From positions 1,426,001-1,490,000 of the forward strand of contig OY969556.1 in assembly GCA_963701015.1 (NCBI GenBank): a stretch of DNA of 64,000 nucleotides. Reading direction: 5' to 3'. The position numbers and the translations under genes are program-made. The notes below the pieces were generated by a model that was not told the origin of the DNA, did no database searches, and saw only the letters and a list, made by a program, of their open reading frames with translations. The stretch comes from MFD09286-c1 sp963701015. GTDB taxonomy: Bacteria > Bacteroidota > Bacteroidia > Bacteroidales > DTGW01. Shown piece after piece: positions 38,620 to 46,334 of the stretch. How positions within the stretch are numbered: the first letter of the stretch is position 1; each line of letters opens with the position of its first letter.

Positions 38620-40371
38620 CATATTCATATTGTAATATTTTGATTTTTTATCCATCAACTCAGCATGGTTTCCAACTTCAATAATTTCACCTTTTTCAAG
38701 GACGATAATTTTATCTGCTTTTCTAACAGTGGATAACCGATGTGCTATAATAAATGTTGTTCGGCCCTGAATCATTTCAGCAATGGCATTTTGAATTGCT
38801 TGTTCCGATTGCACATCAAGCGATGAGGTAGCTTCATCAAAAATAATTATTTTCGGATCACGTATAAGCGCTCTCGCAATTGCTATTCTTTGCCTTTGTC
38901 CACCTGACAAACGGCTTCCATGTTCACCAATTGTGGTTTCATATCCTTCAGGTAATTGACTTACAAATTCATCAACCCTTGCCATTTTAGTTATGGCAAT
39001 AAATTTATCTTCATCAAAATTATCCTGGTCAAAGCCATATAAAATATTTTCGCGAATTGTACCGGAAAACAAAATAACATTTTGCGGTACAACTGATAGA
39101 AACCGGCGATAAGTTCTTAAATCAAGTTCCTCCATATTTAATCCATCTAAAAAAACAGCGCCGCTTGTAGGTCGAACGTATCCGATTAGTAAGCTTATTA
39201 AAGTTGATTTACCTGCACCTGATTCGCCAACGAAGGCAATACATTCTCCAGGCTTTGCCTCAAATGATAAATTATTAATTACATTTATATCCGGTGTATA
39301 TTGAAAATTAATATGGTTAAATTTTATATGACCTTGAATGTTGTTTACTTTTTGTTTGCCTTCATTTTTTTCAATATCCGGACATTCCAATATCTCTCCA
39401 AGTGATTGAATTGAATCAAAGCCACGATTAATTTCAGGAACAATATTAATAATCATATTTACTGAATTGATAATCATTGCGAAAAATCCCTGGTACATAA
39501 CTACATCGCCAACGCCTATTAAACCCTTGTATGCCATATATGCAGTAACCAATAAACATGCAAATTGGAATATTTGATAAGTTACCCATGTACTTGCACC
39601 AAAAATAGCATTGATAATATCGAGTTTAATTCCTTTTTCTTTTACTTGTGCAAATTGTCCATTCAATTGGTTTATTTCTGTTTCTTCAGCACCATGTGCA
39701 CGTGTAATTGGTATCATTTGAACCATTTCCGAAACCCTTGCAGACATAGTTTCTATCTGGTTTCTGTATTCTTTATTGCCTATGGCCATTCTCTTTTGAA
39801 ATACCCTGATAAGAGTAGTTGCAAGAGGAATAGTAATAATATAAAACATAGCAACCCAATAATTATGCAATAAAGTTGCCACCATGGCAAAAATTATATT
39901 CAGTATTCCGGTAAAAACAACGTTAACAATTTGCCGCGAAAGTATTTCAACTGATTCAACATCGCGTAAAACTTTTGATTGAAGACGACCCGATTCGAAG
40001 CGGTTATGAAATGAAATGGAAAGTTCCTGCATCCGTTTAATGAGCGAAAAACGAAGGCTGTTTTCAATTGAACGGTTTGCCTTGCTTAAATATTTAATAA
40101 AATATGTTTGTGTAAAAATATTTTGCAGAAATAGAATTGTAATAAAAATGGAATTATAAGTTATTATATGCCATGAATTTGGACCATGGGAAATAATTGC
40201 GTTTATAACATTACCAAGGATTATTGGCAATATCATAGCCGGAGAATGTTTAATTGTAAGAAAGATTAGTGAAAGTGTAAAGTTTTTCTTTTCATGACTG
40301 CAAATAGATAAAAAAGCAAAAACTTTATTGTTATTTTTAAAATTTAGTTCATGTAATCCACTTTTTTTCAT
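38608..40371 (-). CDS. ABC exporter, fused permease and ATPase
   Basis: 587 residues with a six-helix ABC exporter domain (about 35-320) and an NBD. The NBD carries Walker A GESGAGKST (about 382), signature LSGGQRQRIAIARAL (about 486), Walker B IIIFDEATSSLD and H-loop AHRLSTV. It is distinct from the MsbA-like gene at 28 kb. The probable role is export of a lipid, peptide or drug as a homodimer; the substrate is unknown. It converges on clpB with overlapping ends. Confidence 0.88.
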   Translation of the reverse strand: MKKSGLHELNFKNNNKVFAFLSICSHEKKNFTLSLIFLTIKHSPAMILPIILGNVINAIISHGPNSWHIITYNSIFITILFLQNIFTQTYFIKYLSKANRSIENSLRFSLIKRMQELSISFHNRFESGRLQSKVLRDVESVEILSRQIVNVVFTGILNIIFAMVATLLHNYWVAMFYIITIPLATTLIRVFQKRMAIGNKEYRNQIETMSARVSEMVQMIPITRAHGAEETEINQLNGQFAQVKEKGIKLDIINAIFGASTWVTYQIFQFACLLVTAYMAYKGLIGVGDVVMYQGFFAMIINSVNMIINIVPEINRGFDSIQSLGEILECPDIEKNEGKQKVNNIQGHIKFNHINFQYTPDINVINNLSFEAKPGECIAFVGESGAGKSTLISLLIGYVRPTSGAVFLDGLNMEELDLRTYRRFLSVVPQNVILFSGTIRENILYGFDQDNFDEDKFIAITKMARVDEFVSQLPEGYETTIGEHGSRLSGGQRQRIAIARALIRDPKIIIFDEATSSLDVQSEQAIQNAIAEMIQGRTTFIIAHRLSTVRKADKIIVLEKGEIIEVGNHAELMDKKSKYYNMNMLVQ

Positions 40372-40391
40372 AATTCAAAGCAATTAACAAG

Positions 40392-40420
40392 CAAAATTAT
40401 TCATTTTGTTATGCATACAA
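40392..40420 (-). promoter_or_regulatory. Promoter of the second ABC exporter
   Basis: On the minus strand TTG (40420-40418), 18 bases and TAATTTTG (40399-40392) fit the Bacteroidota consensus. The ATG at 40371 lies 20 bases downstream. Confidence 0.55.
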
Positions 40421-40644
40421 GTTAATTATAAGTAAATTTATTTAACATTTAAATATTTCTATATCATTGAAATTCAATTATTTATTATTTTATGGAATTA
40501 TTAATGGCAAGTGTTTGAAAAATAATATTTTGAAAATAATTGTGATTTTTATTAAAATATAGTAATTTTCTTTCCGTATTTTATGAAAAACCAATCAAAA
40601 TATTTTTTTTATTATTGAGTTGAAGCTAACCAAAACTGACAAAA

Positions 40645-41010
40645 ATGGAAGAAGGAAATGAAAAATTGAATGGATCGGAATTCCATGAAAGGGAAGAAAT
40701 TCATTCGAAATCGGTAAGAGCAGGAAAGAGAACCTACTTTTTTGATGTTAAATCCACAAAAAAAAATGACTATTATCTTACAATTACTGAAAGTAAAAAA
40801 AGATTAAATAAAGATGGAAATTTCTTTTATGAGAAGCACAAAATTTTCCTTTATAAGGAAGATTTTGAAAAATTTACCGAAGGTTTAAATGAAATTGTTG
40901 AATTTATAACAACTGCTAATCCTTTAATTATTGCCCATAATGATAGGCAAAATGAGGATATTAATGAAGAATATGTTTCAGTTGATTTTGAAGATCTGGA
41001 AACAAAATAA
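40645..41010 (+). CDS. PUR-domain nucleic-acid-binding protein (DUF3276)
   Basis: 121 residues. The core (about 20-95) SVRAGKRTYFFDVKSTKKNDYYLTITESKKR ... KIFLYKEDFEKFTEGLNEIVEFI is the compact PUR-alpha-like repeat known in Bacteroidota and spirochaetes. Members bind single-stranded DNA or RNA as dimers. The N-terminus is acidic/polar and the C-terminus acidic. It stands alone in its orientation and is followed by a terminator shared with the convergent hemerythrin gene. Confidence 0.88.
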   Translation: MEEGNEKLNGSEFHEREEIHSKSVRAGKRTYFFDVKSTKKNDYYLTITESKKRLNKDGNFFYEKHKIFLYKEDFEKFTEGLNEIVEFITTANPLIIAHNDRQNEDINEEYVSVDFEDLETK

Positions 41011-41017
41011 AAATTAA

Positions 41018-41046
41018 AAAGACCGCTCAACGCGGTTTTTTTATAA
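41018..41046. terminator. Bidirectional intrinsic terminator
   Basis: ACCGC (41022-41026), loop TCAAC and GCGGT (41032-41036), with an A run on the left and a T run on the right. It can end the PUR gene on the plus strand and the hemerythrin pair on the minus strand. Confidence 0.78.
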
Positions 41047-41463
41047 CCAATCTAAAAATCTGTTTTCTTTTAAGTAATTACCAAATAACTTGTCTTCTAA
41101 TGCCAAATGTTTCATAATCCAGTCTTTTAGAAAATTTGAAATTTCACTTGGTTGAATTGCTTTTCCTTCCTTAAGTTGATCTTCAAAAATGTTTACCGTT
41201 TGAATAAACTCTTTATGGCTGTGCTGATGAATAGCCGTTTGAGGATAGTTATATCTTTTCATCCATGTTTCTTCAGTTTTAAAGTGATAACCGGCATATT
41301 CCTTTAATTTATCAACAAGGTTAATTATAGGTTTCCTGTCGTAGTCATTTTTAAGATCATCCTGAAAAACTTCTATCATTTCAAATAGCTTCTTATGCTG
41401 ATCGTCAATTTCAGTTATATAAACCGACATTGACTTATCCCATTTAAAAATTGTTGTCATCAT
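41041..41463 (-). CDS. Bacteriohemerythrin (second of a tandem pair)
   Basis: 140 residues forming a single four-helix hemerythrin domain. The di-iron ligands can all be placed: His in IDDQHKKLF, His and Glu in YHFKTEE, the two His in HQHSH, and His and Asp in KHLALED. The protein should therefore bind O2 reversibly in the cytoplasm; it has no signal peptide or fused signalling domain. Its start overlaps the stop of the first hemerythrin by four bases. Likely roles are O2 storage, delivery or sensing for microaerobic metabolism (family knowledge). Confidence 0.92.
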   Translation of the reverse strand: MMTTIFKWDKSMSVYITEIDDQHKKLFEMIEVFQDDLKNDYDRKPIINLVDKLKEYAGYHFKTEETWMKRYNYPQTAIHQHSHKEFIQTVNIFEDQLKEGKAIQPSEISNFLKDWIMKHLALEDKLFGNYLKENRFLDWL

Positions 41464-41870
41464 TGCAAATGTTTGTTTGATTCAATAAAAATAGCATATG
41501 ATTTATCTTCAAATTGTATATGACCTGTTATCCAATCTTTTAAGTAATTAACAATTTCATTTGGTAATAAAATTTGTCCATTTATTATCTTTTGTTCAAA
41601 TATTAATATTTTATCAATAAATTCTTTATGTTTTTGTTTATGTTCTTTTAATTGTGGAAATTTCTTTTGAAACATTATTTTTTCTTCAGTTAAAAAATGA
41701 ACCAAAGCATATTGTTTCATTTCTGTTATCAATAATTTTATTGAATTTACTGTCGTAATTCCTGAATCTAAAGAGTTTTGAAAATTATTGATCATTTCAA
41801 ACAATTTTTTATGCTGGTTATCAATAAGTTCAATTCCTACAGAATATTTATTATCCCATTCTAGCTGCAT
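41460..41870 (-). CDS. Bacteriohemerythrin (first of a tandem pair)
   Basis: 136 residues. All seven iron ligands are present: His in IDNQHKKLF, HFLTE, the two His in HKQKH, and GHIQFED. It is clearly related to the next gene but well diverged (similar mostly at ligand segments), so the duplication is old. ATGA overlap gives translational coupling, which favours equal amounts of the two proteins and possibly a heteromeric or two-affinity O2-binding set (inference). Confidence 0.92.
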   Translation of the reverse strand: MQLEWDNKYSVGIELIDNQHKKLFEMINNFQNSLDSGITTVNSIKLLITEMKQYALVHFLTEEKIMFQKKFPQLKEHKQKHKEFIDKILIFEQKIINGQILLPNEIVNYLKDWITGHIQFEDKSYAIFIESNKHLQ

Positions 41871-41956
41871 GCAATACTTTTTATTAAAGTTACTATAAAT
41901 TTAATCTGTGTTAAAGAGTTTAACAAATGATTTTTATCAGAACTAAACCTGATATT

Positions 41957-42157
41957 TCAGTCAAACTCTTCTAAATAAAATAGTTCGTCAATTTTTTTTT
42001 GCAAAATTTTACCAATTTTTAAGGCAATAATAGTTGAAGGTGCAAATTTCCCCAATTCAATAGCATTTATAGTTTGCCTACTAACACCAACTTTATTGGC
42101 CAATTCTTCCTGTGTAATATTTTTTATTGCTCGTTCAATACGTATTGAGTTTTTCAT
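41957..42157 (-). CDS. XRE-family HTH regulator (small, YozG/YgzD type)
   Basis: 66 residues, essentially one helix-turn-helix: IRIERAIKNITQEELANKVGVSRQTINAIELGKFAPST. The recognition helix SRQTINAIE matches the small Cro/C1-type regulators that often accompany membrane proteins. No partner gene is adjacent in the same direction. Its upstream region holds a TACATTTG -7 box and the TGTAAAG/CTTTACA palindrome in the -33 region, so autorepression is likely. Confidence 0.9.
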   Translation of the reverse strand: MKNSIRIERAIKNITQEELANKVGVSRQTINAIELGKFAPSTIIALKIGKILQKKIDELFYLEEFD

Positions 42158-42197
42158 AGGTGTTGATTAATAATATTTTAACTATTGTAAAATTAGC

Positions 42198-42205
42198 CAA
42201 ATGTA
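42198..42205 (-). promoter_or_regulatory. -7 element of the XRE regulator promoter
   Basis: The minus strand reads TACATTTG, identical to the -7 box of the ABC-exporter promoter at 27999. It lies 41 bases before the XRE ATG, and the palindrome at 42223-42240 occupies the -33 position. Confidence 0.5.
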
Positions 42206-42222
42206 CTATTTAATTTACAGTA

Positions 42223-42240
42223 TGTAAAGTTATCTTTACA
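42223..42240. promoter_or_regulatory. Palindromic operator TGTAAAG-N4-CTTTACA
   Basis: TGTAAAGTTATCTTTACA is a perfect 7+7 bp palindrome with a 4-base centre, about 17 bases upstream of the XRE -7 box. It shares both half-sites with 27970-27988. It is probably the binding site of the XRE protein itself. Confidence 0.6.
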
Positions 42241-42294
42241 ATTTAATTTTTTATAAAAACTATTAAAAAAGCTTTTTTATTTCAAATCAATGAT

Positions 42295-42302
42295 TAATTT
42301 TG
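42295..42302 (+). promoter_or_regulatory. -7 element of the leu operon promoter
   Basis: TAATTTTG matches TAnnTTTG. The expected start of transcription near 42309 would place the leader reading frame at 42322 close to the 5' end. The -33 position is T-rich (TTTT) without an exact TTTG. Confidence 0.5.
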
Positions 42303-42321
42303 CTCTGTCAAAATATGAAAA

Positions 42322-42393
42322 ATGAATTTAACAAACAAAAAAATATTAACTGATTTAATTATTGGAATTATTCTAATTCTAAAAATAAAGTAA
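42322..42393 (+). CDS. Leu/Ile-rich leader peptide of the leu operon
   Basis: A 23-codon frame from ATG 42322 to TAA 42391-42393, beginning MNLTNKK and ending DLIIGIILILKIK. Five codons are Leu and seven Ile, with LIIGIILIL uninterrupted except for one Gly. It sits between a -7 promoter element and a strong terminator hairpin in front of leuA. This is the arrangement of amino-acid attenuators, where scarcity of the charged tRNA stalls the ribosome and prevents termination. Codons for both Leu and Ile fit an operon whose enzymes may serve both pathways. AT-rich sequence favours Ile and Leu codons by chance, so the call rests on the context. Confidence 0.62.
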   Translation: MNLTNKKILTDLIIGIILILKIK

Positions 42394-42397
42394 CGGG

Positions 42398-42450
42398 CTT
42401 TCCTAAAAGAACTGAAAAGGAGTGTAGGAAAGTTTCATACACTCCTTTTT
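42398..42450 (+). terminator. Attenuator hairpin of the leu operon
   Basis: AAAAGGAGTGTA (42415-42426) and TACACTCCTTTT (42438-42449) form a perfect 12-bp stem with an 11-base loop and end in a T run, a strong intrinsic terminator 22 bases after the leader stop codon and about 134 bases before leuA. A competing pairing exists: CTTTCCTA (42398-42405) with TAGGAAAG (42425-42432), extendable by G-U pairs. A ribosome at the leader stop codon would cover the first arm, which fits termination when Leu and Ile are plentiful. Confidence 0.72.
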
Positions 42451-42583
42451 AAATTATAATATGTACATTATGAAAATGAAATTTCAAAATATAAAAGTAT
42501 CACACCTCCCAATTTGGGAGAAGAAATAACCAATACTCCAATTTACCAAATTTTAAGTAAAAAACAATTTAATAACAAATAAA

Positions 42584-44095
42584 ATGGCAGATAACAAAGT
42601 ATATATTTTTGACACAACACTTCGCGATGGAGAACAGGTGCCAGGTTGCCAATTGAATACCATTGAAAAAATTGAAGTAGCTAAAGCATTGCAGGCATTA
42701 GGAGTCGATGTTATTGAAGCTGGCTTTCCAATTTCAAGTCCGGGTGATTTCAATTCGGTTGTCGAAATTTGCAAAGCGGTTTCAGAACCTATTATTTGCG
42801 GATTAACCCGTGCTGTAAAAAAAGACATTGAAGTTGCAGCCGAAGCACTAAAATTTGCAAAACGTCCGAGAATTCATACTGGTATTGGTACTTCGTTTTA
42901 TCATATTACTTACAAATTAAAATCGAACCAGGACGAAATTATTCAACGTGCTATTGATGCCGTAAAATATGCTAAAACATTTGTTGAAGATGTTGAATTT
43001 TATGCTGAAGATGCCGGTAGAACTGAAAATGAATACTTGGCAAAAGTAATAGAAGCTGTAATTGCAGCAGGAGCTACAGTTGTTAATATTCCTGATACAA
43101 CCGGTTATACAATACCTGAAGAATATGGCCGTAAAATCCGTTTTCTGAAAGAAAATGTAAAAAATATTGATAAGGCTATTATTTCAACGCATTGCCATAA
43201 CGATCTTGGTATGGCTACTGCAAATAGTATTGCTGGTATAATGAATGGTGCCCGTCAGGTGGAAGTTACTGTTAATGGAATTGGAGAAAGAGCTGGTAAT
43301 ACATCATTGGAAGAAGTTGCCATGATATTGAAGTGCCGTAAGGATATTAAATTAAATACTGGCATAAATTCTAAAAAAATTATACCAACCAGCAAGTTGG
43401 TTTCAACCTTAATGCGAATGCCGGTTCAACCTAACAAAGCAATCGTTGGCCGTAATGCTTTTGCACATTCATCAGGTATTCATCAGGATGGTGTATTAAA
43501 ATACCGTGAAAACTATGAAATTATTGATCCAAAAGAAATTGGACTGAGCGAATCGGCAATTAAACTTACTGCCCGCAGTGGTCGTGCAGCCTTAAAACAC
43601 AGGATGGAACGATTAGGCTTTATAATTGAAGGCCCAAAATTGGACGAAGTGTATGAATTGTTTTTAGCCATGGCCGATAAAAAGAAAGACATTGTTGATG
43701 ATGACTTGTTGATTTTAATTGGTGAAGAACGAAATCAGGAAAAGAAAATTAAACTTGATTATTTGAATGTTGTTTGTGGAAAATCTACAATTCCTATGGC
43801 AACTGTTCGTTTGGTAATAGATGGTGAAGAACATACAGCTACTTCCTCAGGAGTTGGTCCTGTAGATGCTGCATTTTCTGCAGTTCGGCAAATTGTTAAA
43901 ACCAAAGTTAAATTGGAAGAGTATCTTGTTCAGGCAATTACGCGTGGCATGGACGATTTGGGTAAAGTACATGTTCAAATTGAATATAAAGGTGAAACTT
44001 TCTATGGTTTTGGAGCTAATCACGATGTTATAACTGCCTCAGTAGAAGCATTTATTGATGCAATTTCAAGTTGTTTGAAAGTTAATAGGAAATAA
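42584..44095 (+). CDS. leuA: 2-isopropylmalate synthase
   Basis: 503 residues. It catalyses condensation of acetyl-CoA with 2-oxoisovalerate, the first step of leucine synthesis. The N-terminal DRE-TIM barrel has FDTTLRDGEQVPG (DRE-type metal and substrate site) and the metal-binding HCHNDLGMA. The catalytic linker contains HSSGIHQDGVLK. The C-terminal LeuA_dimer regulatory domain (about 365-500) is present, so leucine feedback inhibition is expected. ATG at 42584 follows the attenuator. First structural gene of the leu cluster. Confidence 0.95.
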   Translation: MADNKVYIFDTTLRDGEQVPGCQLNTIEKIEVAKALQALGVDVIEAGFPISSPGDFNSVVEICKAVSEPIICGLTRAVKKDIEVAAEALKFAKRPRIHTGIGTSFYHITYKLKSNQDEIIQRAIDAVKYAKTFVEDVEFYAEDAGRTENEYLAKVIEAVIAAGATVVNIPDTTGYTIPEEYGRKIRFLKENVKNIDKAIISTHCHNDLGMATANSIAGIMNGARQVEVTVNGIGERAGNTSLEEVAMILKCRKDIKLNTGINSKKIIPTSKLVSTLMRMPVQPNKAIVGRNAFAHSSGIHQDGVLKYRENYEIIDPKEIGLSESAIKLTARSGRAALKHRMERLGFIIEGPKLDEVYELFLAMADKKKDIVDDDLLILIGEERNQEKKIKLDYLNVVCGKSTIPMATVRLVIDGEEHTATSSGVGPVDAAFSAVRQIVKTKVKLEEYLVQAITRGMDDLGKVHVQIEYKGETFYGFGANHDVITASVEAFIDAISSCLKVNRK

Positions 44096-44223
44096 TTAGT
44101 CTTTTTAAACAATCAAATTTAATAGTTAGATTAGTTTTGCAGGTCAAAAATTTAAAAAAATAGTTTAATTCAAAGTTTTTCTCTTTTTATAAAAAAGCAG
44201 ATGAACTTATAATAAATAGTATA

Positions 44224-45594
44224 ATGAAAACATTATTCGAAAAAGTTTGGGATCGTCATGTGGTTCACAGTATTGAGAATGGTCCAAGTGTTTTATACAT
44301 CGATAAGCATTTAATTCACGAAGTTACAAGTCCGGTTGCATTTGAAGGCCTTAACTCGCGTGGCATTAAAGTTCGTCGCCCTGATAAAACGGTTGCAACA
44401 CCCGATCATAATATTCCTACCTTAAATCAGGAATTGCCGATTGTTGAAGAATTATCGAGAATGCAGGTGCAAAGGCTAACTGATAATTGCAAAAAACATG
44501 GTATAACTTTATACGGACTAGGTCATGAATTTAATGGTGTTGTGCACATTATTGGTCCGGAATTAGGTATAACAAAACCCGGAATGACTATAGTATGTGG
44601 TGATAGTCATACAGCAACACATGGTGCATTTGGTTCTATTGCTTTCGGTATTGGGACTTCAGAAGTTGAAATGGTTTTGGCTACACAATGCATAATTCAG
44701 TCTAAACCTAAAACCATGCGTATAAATATTAATGGTAAGTTAGGGAAAGGAGTTACTTCGAAAGACATTATTTTATATGTAATATCGAAATTAACTGCAA
44801 GTGGTGGAACCGGTTATTTTGTTGAATTTGCTGGTGATACAATTCGTAATTTGTCGATGGAAGCACGTATGACAATTTGCAATATGGCAATTGAGATGGG
44901 TGCGCGAGGCGGAATGATTGCACCCGATGAAGTTACATTTGAATATATGAAAGGACGTGAATTTGCACCAAAAGGAGCTGATTGGGACGTAGCAGTTGCT
45001 GACTGGAAAACGCTTCGTACTGACGATGGTGCTAAATTCGACAGAGAAGAATCATATAATGCTGAAGATATTGAACCAATGATTACCTATGGTACAAATC
45101 CTGGGATGGGAATGAAAATAAACAATTCAATTCCTTCGAATGAACCCAATACGCAAGCACTGGAATATATGAATTTAAATGCCGGTCAGAAATTAATTGG
45201 CAAACAGGTCGATTATGTTTTTATTGGGAGTTGCACGAATGGCAGGATTGAAGATTTCAGAGCATTTGCTAGTGTAGTGAAAGGAAAGAAAAAGGCTGAT
45301 AATATTACATGCTGGATAGTACCCGGTTCTCACAAAGTTCAAAACCAAATTGAAAAGGAAGGTTTGGTTAAAATATTTGAAGATGCCGGTTTTAAAGTAC
45401 GTCAGCCTGGATGTTCAGCTTGCCTTGCAATGAATGAAGATAAAGTACCTACCGGAAAATACAGTGTTGCTACATCAAATCGTAATTTTGAAGGCCGTCA
45501 GGGACCAGGTTCCAGAACATTTTTGGCAAGTCCGTTAACAGCAGCCGCAGTTGCAATAACAGGCAAAATTACAGATGTAAGGGATTTTCTGTAA
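44224..45594 (+). CDS. leuC: 3-isopropylmalate dehydratase, large subunit
   Basis: 456 residues of the aconitase superfamily. It interconverts 2- and 3-isopropylmalate together with LeuD. [4Fe-4S] cluster ligands are visible in VFIGSCTNGR and in PGCSACLAMN. Substrate-site motifs include CGDSHTATHGAFG and TSNRNFEGRQGPGSRTFLASP. The length is typical of the bacterial LeuC group. It starts 128 bp after leuA; no terminator is seen in that gap. Confidence 0.95.
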   Translation: MKTLFEKVWDRHVVHSIENGPSVLYIDKHLIHEVTSPVAFEGLNSRGIKVRRPDKTVATPDHNIPTLNQELPIVEELSRMQVQRLTDNCKKHGITLYGLGHEFNGVVHIIGPELGITKPGMTIVCGDSHTATHGAFGSIAFGIGTSEVEMVLATQCIIQSKPKTMRININGKLGKGVTSKDIILYVISKLTASGGTGYFVEFAGDTIRNLSMEARMTICNMAIEMGARGGMIAPDEVTFEYMKGREFAPKGADWDVAVADWKTLRTDDGAKFDREESYNAEDIEPMITYGTNPGMGMKINNSIPSNEPNTQALEYMNLNAGQKLIGKQVDYVFIGSCTNGRIEDFRAFASVVKGKKKADNITCWIVPGSHKVQNQIEKEGLVKIFEDAGFKVRQPGCSACLAMNEDKVPTGKYSVATSNRNFEGRQGPGSRTFLASPLTAAAVAITGKITDVRDFL

Positions 45595-45668
45595 ATTTTT
45601 AAATAAGTTCATTTCATAATTTTAAACGTAATCTTCAGAAATTTTTGAAGAATTTAAATTGACTAAAA

Positions 45669-46256
45669 ATGGAAAAATTTATAACAATAACATCAACTTG
45701 TGTTCCCTTAAAAATTGAGAATGTGGACACTGACCAGATAATACCGGCACGATTTTTAAAAGCTACAAACCGTGTAGGTTTCGGTGATAATTTATTTCGT
45801 GATTGGCGTTATGATAATACCAATCAACCAAAGAAAGATTTTGTGTTGAACAATTCAACTTATACAGGAAAAATTCTAGTAGCAGCTAAAAATTTTGGAT
45901 GTGGTTCAAGTCGTGAACATGCCGTTTGGGCAATATACGATTATGGTTTTCGGGTAGTTGTATCCAGCTTTTTTGCTGATATTTTTAAAAATAATTGCTT
46001 GAATTGCGGATTACTTCCAGTACAGGTTTCAGAAAATTTTCTGACAAAAATATTTAATGCAGTTGAAACCGATCATAAATCGGAAGTGAAAGTTGATTTG
46101 GAAAATCAAACTATTACTATAGTTGCATCAGGTGAATCTGAAAAATTCGATGTAAGTAGTTATAAAAAAGAATGCCTTATTAAAGGTTACGATGATATTG
46201 AATATTTGTTCAGCTTAAATGACAAGATTGGTGCCTACGAAGAACATCATGCTTAA
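45669..46256 (+). CDS. leuD: 3-isopropylmalate dehydratase, small subunit
   Basis: 195 residues. It provides the swivelling domain of the LeuCD enzyme. Characteristic segments are VDTDQIIPARFLK near the N-terminus and KNFGCGSSREHAVWAIYDYGF, which binds substrate. Length and order directly after leuC are standard. Confidence 0.95.
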   Translation: MEKFITITSTCVPLKIENVDTDQIIPARFLKATNRVGFGDNLFRDWRYDNTNQPKKDFVLNNSTYTGKILVAAKNFGCGSSREHAVWAIYDYGFRVVVSSFFADIFKNNCLNCGLLPVQVSENFLTKIFNAVETDHKSEVKVDLENQTITIVASGESEKFDVSSYKKECLIKGYDDIEYLFSLNDKIGAYEEHHA

Positions 46257-46334
46257 TTAGAGAAATGAAAACAATCATCACGTTTTATTGTTTATGATTT
46301 TAATTAAAATTTCCTGGAAATTAAGAGAGGCAAA

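Noticed and set aside
42158..42583. T-box or leucine riboswitch before leuA
   Set aside because: No T-box core sequence or specifier-loop architecture was found; the leader frame plus hairpin explains the region better.
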